From Arabidopsis thaliana (lineage: Eukaryota > Streptophyta > Magnoliopsida > Brassicales > Brassicaceae): a stretch of 64,000 bases of DNA. The translations under genes were made by a program, and so were the position numbers. The stretch lies in contig NC_003071.7 of NCBI RefSeq assembly GCF_000001735.4, forward strand, positions 4,643,151 to 4,707,150, written 5' to 3'. How positions within the stretch are numbered: position 1 is the stretch's first letter; the number at the start of each line of letters is the position of its first letter. The notes under the pieces are model-generated. The model was not told the DNA's origin. It saw nothing but the letters and a program-made list of their open reading frames with translations, and ran no database searches. This document shows, one piece after another, positions 37,007-48,102 of the stretch.

Positions 37007-37805
37007 CTCATGATTCTGATCCTACTTGGGTTTTTCTACTTTGAAATTCTTCTCAGAATGGTGAGTACCAATCAAAGGTGTGTGCTCTATAGTCCAGCTG
37101 AATTGCTGGATGGCAGGTGCAGCAATTTGAGTTGAATACCCCCCTTCTTGAATCATATTGTCCTCAGTATTGGGAGTCTAATGACTTGGTGTAGACTCAT
37201 CTTCTTGTTGGATGGTGATAGCATTAGCAGTAGCATAGTCCTTAGGATTCTGAACTACTTTTCTTGGAAGTTGTTCTGGATGCTTCGGAGAAGAGGTGGA
37301 TACAAACTGACTCTCCACATACTTGAATTTGGAATTCAAAGCTTCAAACTTGACATTAGATCGTTGTAAGAACAATATATCTTGTTGTGTAGTTCAGCTA
37401 TCGTCTTGTGAAAAGCCATAGCTCCAGTAGCTTGTCCTTGAATGATCTGTTGAATAAGTAGCTTGATTTCAGGATCTTATGCTGTCGGTGCTTGTTGTGG
37501 TTGTTGAGTGAACCCTGGTGGTGGATTCTGCTGTTGGTATCCTCCATTGTACTGCTGTTTATGGACATAACCTTGGTTATACTGAACAAATGGCTTAGAC
37601 TGATTCTATTGTGGTGGATACACTTGATCTTGGGAGTTAGCTACATTAGTGCTTCTGTAGGAGAGGTTTGGATTGGGCTTGTAATTGATGTAGCCCTTGT
37701 TGAACCTTCCTTGGTTCTGAATGTAGCAGAGCTCTTCAGGTTGATCATTCCCCCTTCTTACATTTGGAAATACTCTTCATTAGTGATGTACTGTATCTGC
37801 TTCTT

Positions 37806-38717
37806 CTAAGCTAACAACAGTTTGTCTAGCTTTTCATTCAGGACCTTGATATCCTTCCTCTGTCTATCTTCAGATTCTCCAGTTCCTCTCACTGAGCGAT
37901 CATAGTCTTCATTGTAGCACCCATCAGATTGTGTTAGATTTTCGACTAACTCCCATCCTTCTACTACATCCTTGTTCAAGAAGTTTACATTTGAGGGTGT
38001 GTCGAGTAGCATTCTAATCTTTGGTAAAGCTCCTCTGTAAAGTGTACTCAATAATGAAGCTTTCTTAAAACTGTGATGGGGGCACTGCGTTGTGTAGCTT
38101 TTAAACCTCTCCCAAGCTTCACAGAAAGTTTCATTGTTTTTCTGGGTGAAGCCCGAGATCTCGTTCCTCAATCTAGCTGTGCAAGCATTAAAGAAGAACT
38201 TGACAAGAAAAGCTTTCTTACAATCATCCCATGAGTTGATGGACTCTAGAGGCAGAGTCTTTTCCCAATGGTGTGCCTTGTCTCCCAAAGAGAAGGGAAA
38301 TAGTCTGAGCTTTAACCCATCTTAAGTGACACCAGTGACCTTGGTGAGACTACATAGTCTATCTAAGCTATCAAGATTGTCTAGGGGATCTTCCATAGGC
38401 AAGCCATGAAATTTATTTCCTTGGATCATGGAGATGAGACCACTCTTGATTTCAAAGTTGTTGTTCTGAACTGGTGGTGGCACTATCCCTTGTCTTTAGT
38501 GTTGATTTCTTGGGGCATCACCAGCACCAATGTTTCTTGGTTGTTCAATATTAGGTTGGTTTTGTATATCAACTAGTCTGTTCAGTTGATCCATAGCAAC
38601 TGGTCTTTGTTGATCATAGTCTGCTTTTGCTTTGGTTTCTTGTAACTCACGAGTTATTCTGTCAATTCTGTCTTTGAAAGGTAGTAGGTGTGCAGAACCT
38701 TTGGACCGAGTTTGCAT
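37806..38717 (-). pseudogene. Athila gag
   Basis: The start MQTRSKGSAHLLPFKDRID lies at 38717, about 120 bases inside the primer site. After stops around 38496 and 38320 the capsid part is open (38288-37806): [59 protein letters not shown]. This is the retrotransposon gag domain that forms the particle shell. A zinc knuckle is not evident in the decayed region to the left. Broken by at least two stops. Confidence 0.85.
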
Positions 38718-38861
38718 GCACAAAGAGTAGTACTTATACCACAAAAACAAGCAGACAAAAAGATGAGTTAGTAACTTGAGTAATGTAAAAGAACTTGATC
38801 TTAACTTTTTCTGATATCTTGAATGTAACAATGCAACAATGAATTGGCAACTGCGCCAAAT

Positions 38862-40786
38862 TGATAACTAGGTTTTTACGCCTAGCTATATGTTGAAGTG
38901 TGGTGTGTTCAGTTCAATTCCCCTTAAACACAAACATGTCCTTGCTGCTATAGGGGTTGTCAATCCAGTCCACTGTTATTGCTAGCAATCAAGATATGTA
39001 AAGAAGCAACTAAGTCAAGCCAAATTATAATAATCCTGGGTTTCTAGTAACAATCCTAAATCAAGATTCAAACAACTAAAATGATAATTTAAGTGCCCTA
39101 CTCGATCATTGGGTCTAGTATAACCATCATATGACAAATTTAAGAACAAAAATACAATAACAAGTAGCTTAACAAGTGAATGAAATAACAGGTAAATAAA
39201 AGTGCAATCAGGGGGTGAATACAAATAAATCTAAGAAGAATATAAGTTCTAAGGATGGATTCATTGATAAGGGCAACTCTAGGGTTCATCAGGTGGCTAA
39301 CATGCGAAAGACAAATACCCTAGACGATAGATTCATAACCAGATCAATCCACTCTCGTGACAGAGATCCTCATAACCTTACTACTTCCTAATCTCAACTC
39401 TCGTTGATGAAACATAGCAAGGTAGGCTTAAGCAACAATATACAAAAGTCAATAAAAAGTCTAAACATCCAACCTCTTGGGCTAGAATCTACAAATCTCT
39501 TGGAATTCGTAAATTAGGCATCCATTTGAACGTCTTTTGGACGTTGGATATCTAGGGTCGAATTCTAACATTAGCTAGTGAAAAACGCATAGGGGCCAAC
39601 GAATCCAGAAGGGATCCAACCTAATCTTAACCACCTGACTAACCTGGAGATTACCCTAATCTAATCCATCCTCAAGAACCCTAATCACTACTCAAGCAAC
39701 ATAACTAAGAACACAAACCCAGAAATTACTGAAATCATACCAAAATGTAGATCTAAACAAGATAAACAACTTTATCCAAAAACGATTTGAACGATCAACA
39801 AGTCTTGTGGAATGGGTTGCCCTTGATCGAGTAACTGGTCGAGTAGAGGATCGAGTAGGGGGTCGAGTAGTTTCTGCTGCCTCCTCTGTACCTGCCTGGA
39901 TCGAGTAACTGGTTGAGTGATATGCTATGCTGCTTCCCTCCTGGTTTGATAGAGTAGAGGGTTGAGATTCCTTGTAAGCTCCTTCTACACCTGAAAACAC
40001 ACCAAAACATGCAATATGTATGCAAGATGATCCTAAATACATAAGTGTGCAAAATAAGTTAAATGTGATGCAAAATGATATAAAACAATGAGTGATCACT
40101 AAGCTAAATAATGATAAATACATGCCTAGAATGAGTAAAATACAGTGTTAATTACTCTAGAACTAGCATTAAGAATAATTAAAGATGAAGCATTCTACAG
40201 ATAACCTATCCAGGGGAAGGGGGGGGATCTACTAAACCATATGAATCCCTAATGAGGAACCCTAAACCTAACAAGTGGATTACTCAGAGATGATCAAAGA
40301 AACACAAGTCATAATCAGAATAGGAAATCAATAGTCAATAGGTCTCTAAAGGGAGTCTCCACAGGCTTTTGCTCCCAAAAATAAAAGAGATAAGGGGAAT
40401 AGCTTCTCCAAACTTAGGTCTAAACAATGACCTTTAAAACTATATATATGACCTAAAAACGTGATGAGCCTTCTTTAGAAATAAGGGAAAGTTCTGGGCC
40501 GAATATAGAAATCTTCAAAACTTCAATAAGTTGCGCCTTCAAATAAATTGCGCCTTCAAATTGCCGTCAGGTATTGGTGTCGCTCGACACCTACGCGCTT
40601 GTTAGTCTCTGGATTTCTTTGGCAACATAAATTCTCTGTTTTCCTCCAGAATGCTCCATTATCTCCAAATGAATCCTAAACATGTAAAGACCTGAAAAGG
40701 ACTAGAAAAGACTCTACAAATAACAAATAGACTCTAAAACCTATACCTAAAACATAACTAAAACCGGTAAAAATAGGGTTATATCA
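38862..40786 (-). repeat. 5' LTR of the minus-strand Athila element, 1925 bp
   Basis: Read on the minus strand it starts TGATATAACCCTATTTTTAC and ends CTAGTTATCA, followed after two bases by the primer-binding site. Its outer 300 bases match the solo LTR at 31142, and its inner 900 bases match 46721-47622. It carries a GGTGTCGCTCGACACC palindrome near 40575 and a cluster of GATCGAGTA words at 39825-39960. Confidence 0.85.
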
Positions 40787-40788
40787 AT

Positions 40789-41470
40789 AATGTTCATATC
40801 AATGTGGAATGGTGTAACCAAAATGGCTCCATAAAATATCTATTTAAGTATATCAACAAAGGACCAGACAAAGTTTTCTTTATTGTTGAGCCTGTTAAGC
40901 AGACTACAGGTGGGGAGTCCAAAACTCCTGGGCAAGAACAAGGTTCAACTGAGAAGAAGAACGAGATAAAAGATTGGTTCGATTGCAAGTTAGCTAATTA
41001 CTTTGTAATTTAGTTAATAAATTCTTTTGGTATAACATTGAATCACTAATTCATGTCAACCAGCATAAATTATTTGCAGATACGTTTCAGCATCCGAAAC
41101 TATTTGGAGGATATTTAAATATCCAATTCAACATAGATCAACTCCTGTTTAGAAATTATCTTCTCATTTAGAAGCAAAACAACCAGCTTATTTTGATCTA
41201 CATGCTAATATTGAAGATGTTCTAGAACGATTAGCTAATGAAGACTCTCAGTTTATGGCTTGTCTCACTTTGAATAGAAAAAATGCGGTTGGAAGGAATG
41301 GTAAGCGTGCCAGATATTGTTTATATGCTCAAATTCCTGCCTATTTCACATGGGATAAAGAAATTAAGGCGTTTAAAAAGAGATCCAACCGTTTTTCTTT
41401 GGGTCGTATTCACTATATTCCAAGGAAAATGGAAGATGAATACTTTTTTAGAGTTCTGCTAAACATTGCA
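40789..41470 (+). pseudogene. Helitron Rep (Y2) to helicase-start fragment
   Basis: The frame reads NVHINVEWCNQNGSIKYLF followed by KYINKGPDK, the conserved Y2 tyrosine region of the Helitron HUH nuclease. Later come ETIWRIFKYPIQHR, LERLANEDSQFMACL, YCLYAQIPAYFTWDK and FSLGRIHYIPRKMEDEYFF, the linker before the Pif1-type helicase. Stops at 41011-41013 and near 41152 break it. The helicase itself is not in the window because a CACTA element begins at 41471. This is the same gene as the fragment at 30944-32534. Confidence 0.87.
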
Positions 41471-41525
41471 TGCTACAAGAAAACAGACATTTTACGATAG
41501 ATATTTGCAAAAGAAAAGTTTCCTC

Positions 41526-41820
41526 GCAAATTTGCGACAATATGGCAAGTATATTGCTAGGCGCTCCGCCACTATCGTAAAATTGTCGCAAATTTGCAAT
41601 GGACACGGTCGTCGCCAATTTGCGATGAACCTTCGTGAAATGGCAATGAATTATGTTCTTTGCAGCTCCGTAGCAAATTTGCAACGAACTTACGACGAAT
41701 GTTTTCATAGCATGATTTACGACGGAATTGCAAGGAATAGTTAGGTACACACGTTTAAAATAAAAATTGGTAGGTAGGTGGCAAGTGGATTGGTAGGTGC
41801 AAGTTCCTCGCAAATTGCTT
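41526..41820. repeat. Subterminal GCAAATTTGC palindromes
   Basis: GCAAATTTGC occurs at 41526-41535, 41588-41597 and 41673-41682, with variants GCCAATTTGC at 41614-41623 and GCAAATTGC near 41811. Such regularly placed palindromes near a CACTA end are expected to bind the element-encoded TNPA-like protein. Confidence 0.8.
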
Positions 41821-41941
41821 GGAATTCCTTCGCAATGTTTTTTGTTTTTTCTCTATAAATATCAAATGTTAGTTGATAGAAAATCACAACTCAAAAAAAC
41901 AAAAAAAAAAACACAAACAAACACAAAAAAAAAAATAAGAT

Positions 41942-43915
41942 ATGGAAAAAAAAATGTTTTGAAGTGGTGGAGAACATGATATATATTCATTGCGACAATG
42001 GATGTATAATCATAGAGACCCAGTTACCGGTGATGTCACGAAGGAGTTTACCGATGGATTGCGAGGTTTCATGTACCAAGCAACAAATGTAAGTGTTTCA
42101 ACGATAAATATTTGGAATTTAATAAGTGAAGAAGCATCTATATAATAGAGGATTTATGCCAAACTCTTTTTTATGGTTGCGTCATGGGGAAGGTTGTAGA
42201 GATAGTGCGGACCGTAGTAATATGAATTATGGTGTTGTTGAACCTATTGATTATTATAAAAATTATGGTCATCATCAAGAATTTGATCAAGGGTATAACC
42301 ATGAAAATAGATTTCATGATATGGTTACAGATGCATTTCACGAAAGTACTGCTGCATTTAGTGAAAATATTATTGTAGAAACCAACGTAGATGCACAACG
42401 CTTTTATGATATGTTAGATGCTGCTAATCAACCCATCTACGAGAGATGTAGAGAAGGGCAATCTAAGTTATCTTTGGCATCTAGGATGATGACAATTACA
42501 GCTGATAATAACTTAAGTGAAAATTGCAAGGATTCTTGGGCTGAACTTATTAAAGAATATTTACAAGCAGATAATATATCGGCTGAGAGTTACTATGAAA
42601 TACAGAAGTTGGTTTCAAGTCTTGGGTTACCATCAGAAATGATTGATGTATGCATTGACTGTTGCATGATTTTCTGGAAAGATGATGAAAATCTGCAAGA
42701 ATGTCAGTTTTGTGAGAAGCCGAGATATCAGCCTACTGGAGGAAGGACGCGAGTACCATATAAACGTATGTGGTACTTGTCAATAACAGATAGATTGAAA
42801 CGCTTATACCAATCAGAAAGAACTGCAGCGAAAATGAGATGGCATGCTGAACATTCAACAGTAAATGGTGAAGTTACTCACCCATCTGATGCATAGGCGT
42901 GGAAACACTTTCAAACGATATATTCAAACTTTGCTAGTGAGTGTAGAAATGTGTATGTCTGGGAGGCAATATTTTTTATGGCCGGTTATCGTGACACCAT
43001 ACAATCTTCCTCCAGATATGTGTATGCAAAGCGAATTTCTGTTCTTAAGTATTCTAGTGCCAGGCCCTAAGCATCCGAAGCGAGCACTCGATGTCTTCTT
43101 GCAACCGTTGATTCATGAGCTGAAGAATTTGTGGTACGAAGATGTCCTGATGTTTGATTACTCGAGTAAGCAGAATTTCAATATGCTAGCAATGCTAATG
43201 TCGACGATTAGTGACTTTCCTGCATATGGAATGTTATTTGGGTGGACAACACATGGAAGATTATCGTGTCCATGTTGTATGGATCGGACTGAAGCGTTTA
43301 AGCTAAAGCATGGGCGGAAATCATGTTGGTTTGATTGTCATCGTCAGTATCTTTCCATGCATCATCCGTATCGGAAAAACAAAAAATTAATTAGGAAGAA
43401 TAAAATTGTGCGTCTTCCCCCACCAGTTTATCTTTCTAGAAATGATTTGTTTGAAAATATCGATTATTATGGTGCTTAGGAAACATGTAAACGTGGGTGT
43501 AACTGGCACACTCCGGCGAATATGCCTGACAGATATAGAAGTGCCCACAATTGGCACAAACAGAGTATCTTCTGGCAACTCCCATATTGAAAAAATCTCC
43601 TCTTGCGCCATCACCTTGATGTGATGCACATCGAGAAAAATTTCTTCGATAATTTCATGATTACGCTTCTGAATGTGCAGGGAAAAACTAAAGATAGCAT
43701 GATAACAAGGTTCGATTTGGTAGAGATATGCAACAGATCGGACTTGCATATAACACGAGATGGAAAATTACCGGTTCCGAAGTTTCGATTGACTCCAGAG
43801 GGAAAAAAGCGTTGTTCAAATGGGTTACATCTGAAGTGAAGTTTTCAGATAGATATGTGTCAAGAAAATTAAGATGTGTAGAGCAACGCCAAAAGTTCTC
43901 GGGTATGAAGAGCCA
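41942..43915 (+). pseudogene. TNP2 transposase (Transpos_assoc plus tnp2 domain)
   Basis: Starts near ATG 41942 and reads RQWMYNHRDPVTGDVTKEF then GLRGFM, the transposase-associated domain; a one-base loss near 42126 shifts the frame. 42126-42896 continues with KKHLYNRGFMPNSFLWLRHG and the tnp2 N-terminus (LVSSLGLPSEMIDVCIDCC, ECQFCEKPRYQP). After a small deletion near 42955, 42960-43479 has WPVIVTPYNLPPDMCMQSE, ILVPGPKHPKRALDVFLQP and GRLSCPCCMDRTEAF. The rest to 43915 includes HHLDVMHIEKNFFDN. It would have made the DDE-type transposase of En/Spm elements. Multiple lesions and truncation by the LTR at 43916. Confidence 0.9.
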
Positions 43916-46720
43916 TGATATGTCTATAATTTGCATGTTTTACACATTCTTTTATCACCATTTTGAGTCTAGTTTCATCCATCTTTCATAACATTCATCA
44001 TTATTTTTGTACATTTTGCATCTTTAGTCGAGTCTAGGACTAGATCACCAGTAACAGAGAGGGAAGCAGTCAGCTCAGCAGTCCATCAAGACACTTTTAC
44101 TCGATCGCAGAGGAGAGGAAGCAGTCCATTCCTGACAATTCTACTCGATCGCAGAGGCGACCAGGCAATCCACTTTGCTAGTCCACCAGTATACTCGATC
44201 GCGGAGGAGAAGAACCAGTCCATCCTGATAGCTCACACACATCCTCGATCACAAAGGCCAAGAAGCAGCCCAGACCATTCTGTCTACCAACCTACTCGAC
44301 CACCACCTCGACCCTTTGATCAATCCGCATTCAACCAGACAACCTGAGGAAGAAAAAAGAAGAGAAGAGAAGGCCCAATCGAAGCCCACTTTGAAGCCCA
44401 TTAGGAAGCCTGCTTTGAGCCGACACTCTTGATCATATCGTCCATGGGCCGTTTAGTGGGCTCGAAGCCCGCTTTCTTATCCTTATCGTTTTTTAGTATA
44501 AATAAGCCTCTAAGGGTTTTGCCCTAGACACCCGGAGACTTACAAACCCTTTTACAGAGATTTTCTGCAACTTATTCAGAGTCGCTTTTGATTCCTTCAA
44601 CTTTGTATTTTGATTTTTCTTCTAAGTTATTCAGATTTTGCTTTCATTTGCTTGTTCATCTTTGTTTCATTCCCTTTAATCTTTTAGGTATGCAATCTTC
44701 AGTCGTTTCTATATTATTGTCTTTAAGCATGTTGTCTGAGGAGTGATTAGGATTTCTGAGGATGGGATAGAGTAGTTGTGGAACCCTTGGTCGAATCTGT
44801 TGGTTAAGTGTAGATTTATTGAATCCCTTATGGATTAGTTGTGTTTACAGCTTATTCCTTTCTGATCAACTGGAATCCGATCCCAGACATTCCAGCGCTC
44901 AAAAGGCGTTTAATGGAACGTTGGATCTACTAATTCCATTGATAATCGTCTTTATCCCAAGGGATTGACCGTTTAGAACAGTTATTGGCTTTAACAGTCA
45001 GTTCTTATTGCCTGCTTAGTTAGAGATCGCTAATGGGAATTAGGTCAGTGTCTAGCTATGCTTGAGGATTTCTATCACGCGAATGGATTAATCTGTTGTT
45101 GAACCTGTTATTGAACCTGTTGTCTAGGGATAGCTTAATTGAGATTTGTTAATCTACTGAATTGATTAGGGAGACCACACTATTCGATTACCCCATCCTT
45201 AGGAGTTTCTCATCTAATTGATTTCTCTGTTTACTTACCTTCTTCATTCACTTGCTATTGAATTTTAGTATTTTCCTGTTTTCAACCATTCTACTCGATC
45301 ACACCCTGCTATTAACAATGAGACTGTGTGATAGAGTAAACTGGTCCATTTATGCACTTTCACTCGAATAGGTGTGAGGAAACCAATCTGATACTGAACT
45401 CGGAGAAATTCCACTTCATGGTCAGAGAAGGAATTGTCTTGGGGCACAAAATCTCAAAGAAGGGGGTACAAGTTAATAAGGCTAAGGTCGATGTTATGAT
45501 GCAATTACAGCCACCAAAGACTGGGAAGGACATCAGGAGTTTTCTTGGGCATGCAGGCTTTTACAGAAGATTCATCAAAGACTTCTCCAAGCTCGCTAGA
45601 CCACTCACTAGACTGTTGTGCAAAGAAGCAGAATTCATATTTGAAGAAGAATGTCTAACAGCTTTTAAGTCAACCAAGGAAGCTTTGGTCTCTGCTCCGA
45701 TAGTCCAAGCTCCTAACAGGGACTATCCATTTGAAATCATGTGTGATGATTCAGACTACGCTGTAGGAGCAGTTCTAGGGCAGAAGATTGACAGGAAGCT
45801 ACATGTTATCTATTATGCCAGCGGAACTATGGATGATACACAAGTAAGGTATGCAACCACTGAGAAAGAATTACTCGCTGTGGTATTCGCATTCGAGAAA
45901 TTTAGAAGCTACTTGGTGGGTTCTAAGGTGACAGTCTACACTGATCATGCTGCTCTGAGGCATATATATGCGAAGAAGGATACCAAACCCAGGCTGTTGA
46001 GATGGATCTTATTGCTCCAAGAGTTTGACATGGAGATAGTTGATAAGAAGGGAATTGAAAATGGTGTAGCTGACCATCTGTCTAGGATGAGAATTGAAGA
46101 CGAGGTACCTATTGACGACTCCATGCCAGAAGAACAGCTAATGGCGATTCAACAACTTAACGAGAGTGCTCAAATTAATAAATCACTCGATCAAGTATGT
46201 GCAGTAGAAGACAAGCTTATGTGGTATGCTGATCACGTCAAATACTTGTTTGGTGGTGAAGAGCCTCCGAATCTGTCAAGCTATGAGAAGAAGAAGTTCT
46301 TCAAGGACATTAACCATTTCTAATGGGACGAATCTTATCTCTACACACTCTGTAAAGATAAGATCTACAGGCGATGCGTCTCATAAGAAGAAACCGAAGG
46401 CATCCTACTGTATTGCCACGGGTCTGCCTATGGTGGCCACTTTGCAACTTTCAAGACAGTGTCAAAAATCCTGCAAGCAGGTTTATGGTGGCCGATAATG
46501 TTTAAGGATGCTCAGGAATTTGTCTCAAAATGTGAATCATGTCAGAGAAGAGGGAACATCAGCAGAAGGAATGAGATGCCTCAAAATTCGATCTTGGAAG
46601 TTGAAATTTTTGATGTGTGGGGAATTGATTTCATGGGTCCATTTCCATCTTCTTATGGAAACAAGTACATACTGGTAGCAGTGGACTATGTGTCAAAGTG
46701 GGTGGAAGCGATAGCCAGTC
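43916..46720 (+). mobile_element. Ty3 (Athila/Tat group, family A) element fragment
   Basis: The LTR starts TGATATGTCTATAATTTGC, the same as the LTRs at 50332 and 54783, and aligns with them to about 45270. At about 45371 the sequence jumps into reverse transcriptase, so the rest of the LTR, gag, protease and the front of reverse transcriptase are deleted. It ends at 46720 where an opposite-orientation LTR fragment begins within integrase. It interrupts the TNP2 gene of the CACTA element. Confidence 0.82.
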
Positions 46721-46728
46721 TGATAAGC
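45371..46728 (+). pseudogene. Reverse transcriptase end, RNase H and integrase start
   Basis: The order is: RT thumb/connection ([39 protein letters not shown]), RNase H ([38 protein letters not shown]), the integrase zinc region ([29 protein letters not shown]), and the first part of the integrase core ([30 protein letters not shown]). Stops at 46321-46323 and near 46384 are the main lesions. The typical YxDD catalytic part of RT is upstream of the deletion and absent. Good match to Ty3/Athila pol. Confidence 0.92.
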
Positions 46729-47622
46729 ATGTTTTTTAGGCCTGCTTATGTTGAATGTGTGATTCAGTTCAATTCCCCTAAAACACAAACATGTCGATGC
46801 TATATAGGGGGTGTCAATCCAGTCCACTGTATTGCTAGCAATTAAGATGTGTACAGAAGCAACTAAGTCAAGCCAGATTATGATGATGGTGGGTTTCTAG
46901 TAACAATCCTAGGTCAGGATTCAAACAAGTAAAAATGAGAACTTTAAGAGCCGTACTCGATCATTGGGTCGAGTAGAACCAACAGGTGACAAAATTAAGA
47001 ACTAAAATACAATCAATAGGGGATACAAATAGGAGATACAAATAACAGGTAAATAAAAGTGCAATCAACAGGGGATACAAATAAATCTAATAGAAGTCCT
47101 AAAGATGGATTCATTGATAAGGGCAACTCTAGGGTTCATCAAATGGCTAATAGGCGAAAGGGAGGTACCCTTGACGATAGATTCAAAAACCGGGTCAATC
47201 CACTCTCATGAAAGAGACCCCCATAACTCTACCACTTCCTAATCTCTACTCTCATTTATGAAACATAGCAGAGCAGGGTTTAAGAAACGATCTACCAAAA
47301 CCAATAAGCAGACAAGCAAATCTCTTGGTCGAGTCTACAAATCTCTGGAATTCGTAGATCAGACATCCATTTGAACGTCTTTTGGACGCTGGACGTCTAT
47401 GATCGAATCTCCACATTAGCCAGCGAAAACCGCATAGGGGCCAAGCGAATCCAGCAAAGTACTAACCTAAACACTAACCACCTAACTAACCTAGAGATTA
47501 CCCTAATCTAATCCATCCTCAAGAACCCTAATCACTACTCAAGCAACATTCTAAAGAACACAAACCCAAAAATTACTAAAATCATACCAAAATGTAGATC
47601 TAAACAAGCTAAACAACTTTAC
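46721..47622 (-). repeat. Family B LTR fragment, minus strand
   Basis: Starts TGATAAGCATG and runs colinear with 38862-39770: shared GTCAATCCAGTCCACTG, AAGCAACTAAGTCAAGCCA and GAACGTCTTTTGGACG. It is therefore the inner half of a minus-strand Athila LTR. It stops around 47622 where a plus-strand fragment of the same family begins. No target duplication can be read. Confidence 0.78.
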
Positions 47623-48102
47623 CGAAGTCTTCCTTATTTGAAAGTAGTCCCTACACGTTTTTAGTCACGAATATACCTAATTGTTTGGTCAGTATTAGAC
47701 CTAAGTTTTGTTTTTAGAGATTGTTACACATTTTGAGAGAAGAATCCAATCCTTTTAGAGAGGATTTTGAACTCCTTTACTTTTATTATTAATTCATCAA
47801 TGCAAACTGTTGAGATTATGATTTGTGTTTCTATTATCATGTCTGAGTAATCACCTTGTTGGGTTTAGGGAGTCTCAATAGAGATTTACATGGATTAGTA
47901 GATCGAAAACGCCTTAGGATTATTCTTAGAGTTCTTCATCTTGATTATTCTTATTGCTAGTTTTAGATTGATCACCTAGAACTTGACATTAGATAATAAG
48001 TATGCCCGCCATAGGTACTTGTTATTAGAACTATCAAAGATGAACCTAGGCATTTAAGAAATAACATGTAGACTCATAGAAGGGCTATGGTTTAGATACT
48101 AG
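47623..48102 (+). repeat. Family B LTR fragment, plus strand
   Basis: Matches about 31435-31930 of the solo LTR in the same orientation (CACGTTTTTAG, TTAGACCTAAGTTT, TACATGGATTAGTAGAT, GCCATAGGTACT). It is cut at 48103 by the CACTA terminus, so it is the insertion site of that element. With the previous fragment it forms a tail-joined pair of opposite LTR pieces covering different parts of the LTR. Confidence 0.7.

Larger units (their letters stand above)
32535..40786 (-). mobile_element. Athila-type Ty3 element, minus strand, lacking pol and 3' LTR
   Basis: From right to left the order is: 5' LTR 40786-38862, primer site TTTGGCGCAGTTGCC just inside it, gag, protease, a coiled-coil post-protease region, ORF-1, then a 3' untranslated region ending near 32535. 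That untranslated region aligns with 53258-53640 of the plus-strand Athila element; both contain GTTTGG(A/G)GGAGGGTTCAAGAC. There is no reverse transcriptase, RNase H or integrase. A 3' LTR is absent and Helitron sequence resumes directly, so the left end was lost by deletion. 34858-35645 and 37010-37800 hold only degraded linker sequence. The right flank is ATAAT. Confidence 0.85.
41471..43915 (+). mobile_element. CACTA element, left part, with TNP2
   Basis: A terminus-like TGCTACAAGAAAACAG (two bases off the canonical CACTACAAGAAAA) begins exactly where Helitron similarity stops. A subterminal zone of GCAAATTTGC palindromes follows, then a TNP2 gene on the plus strand. The element is cut at 43916 by a Ty3 LTR. 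Its right end is not recognised in the window. This family's subterminal words differ from those of the other two CACTA elements here. Confidence 0.75.
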
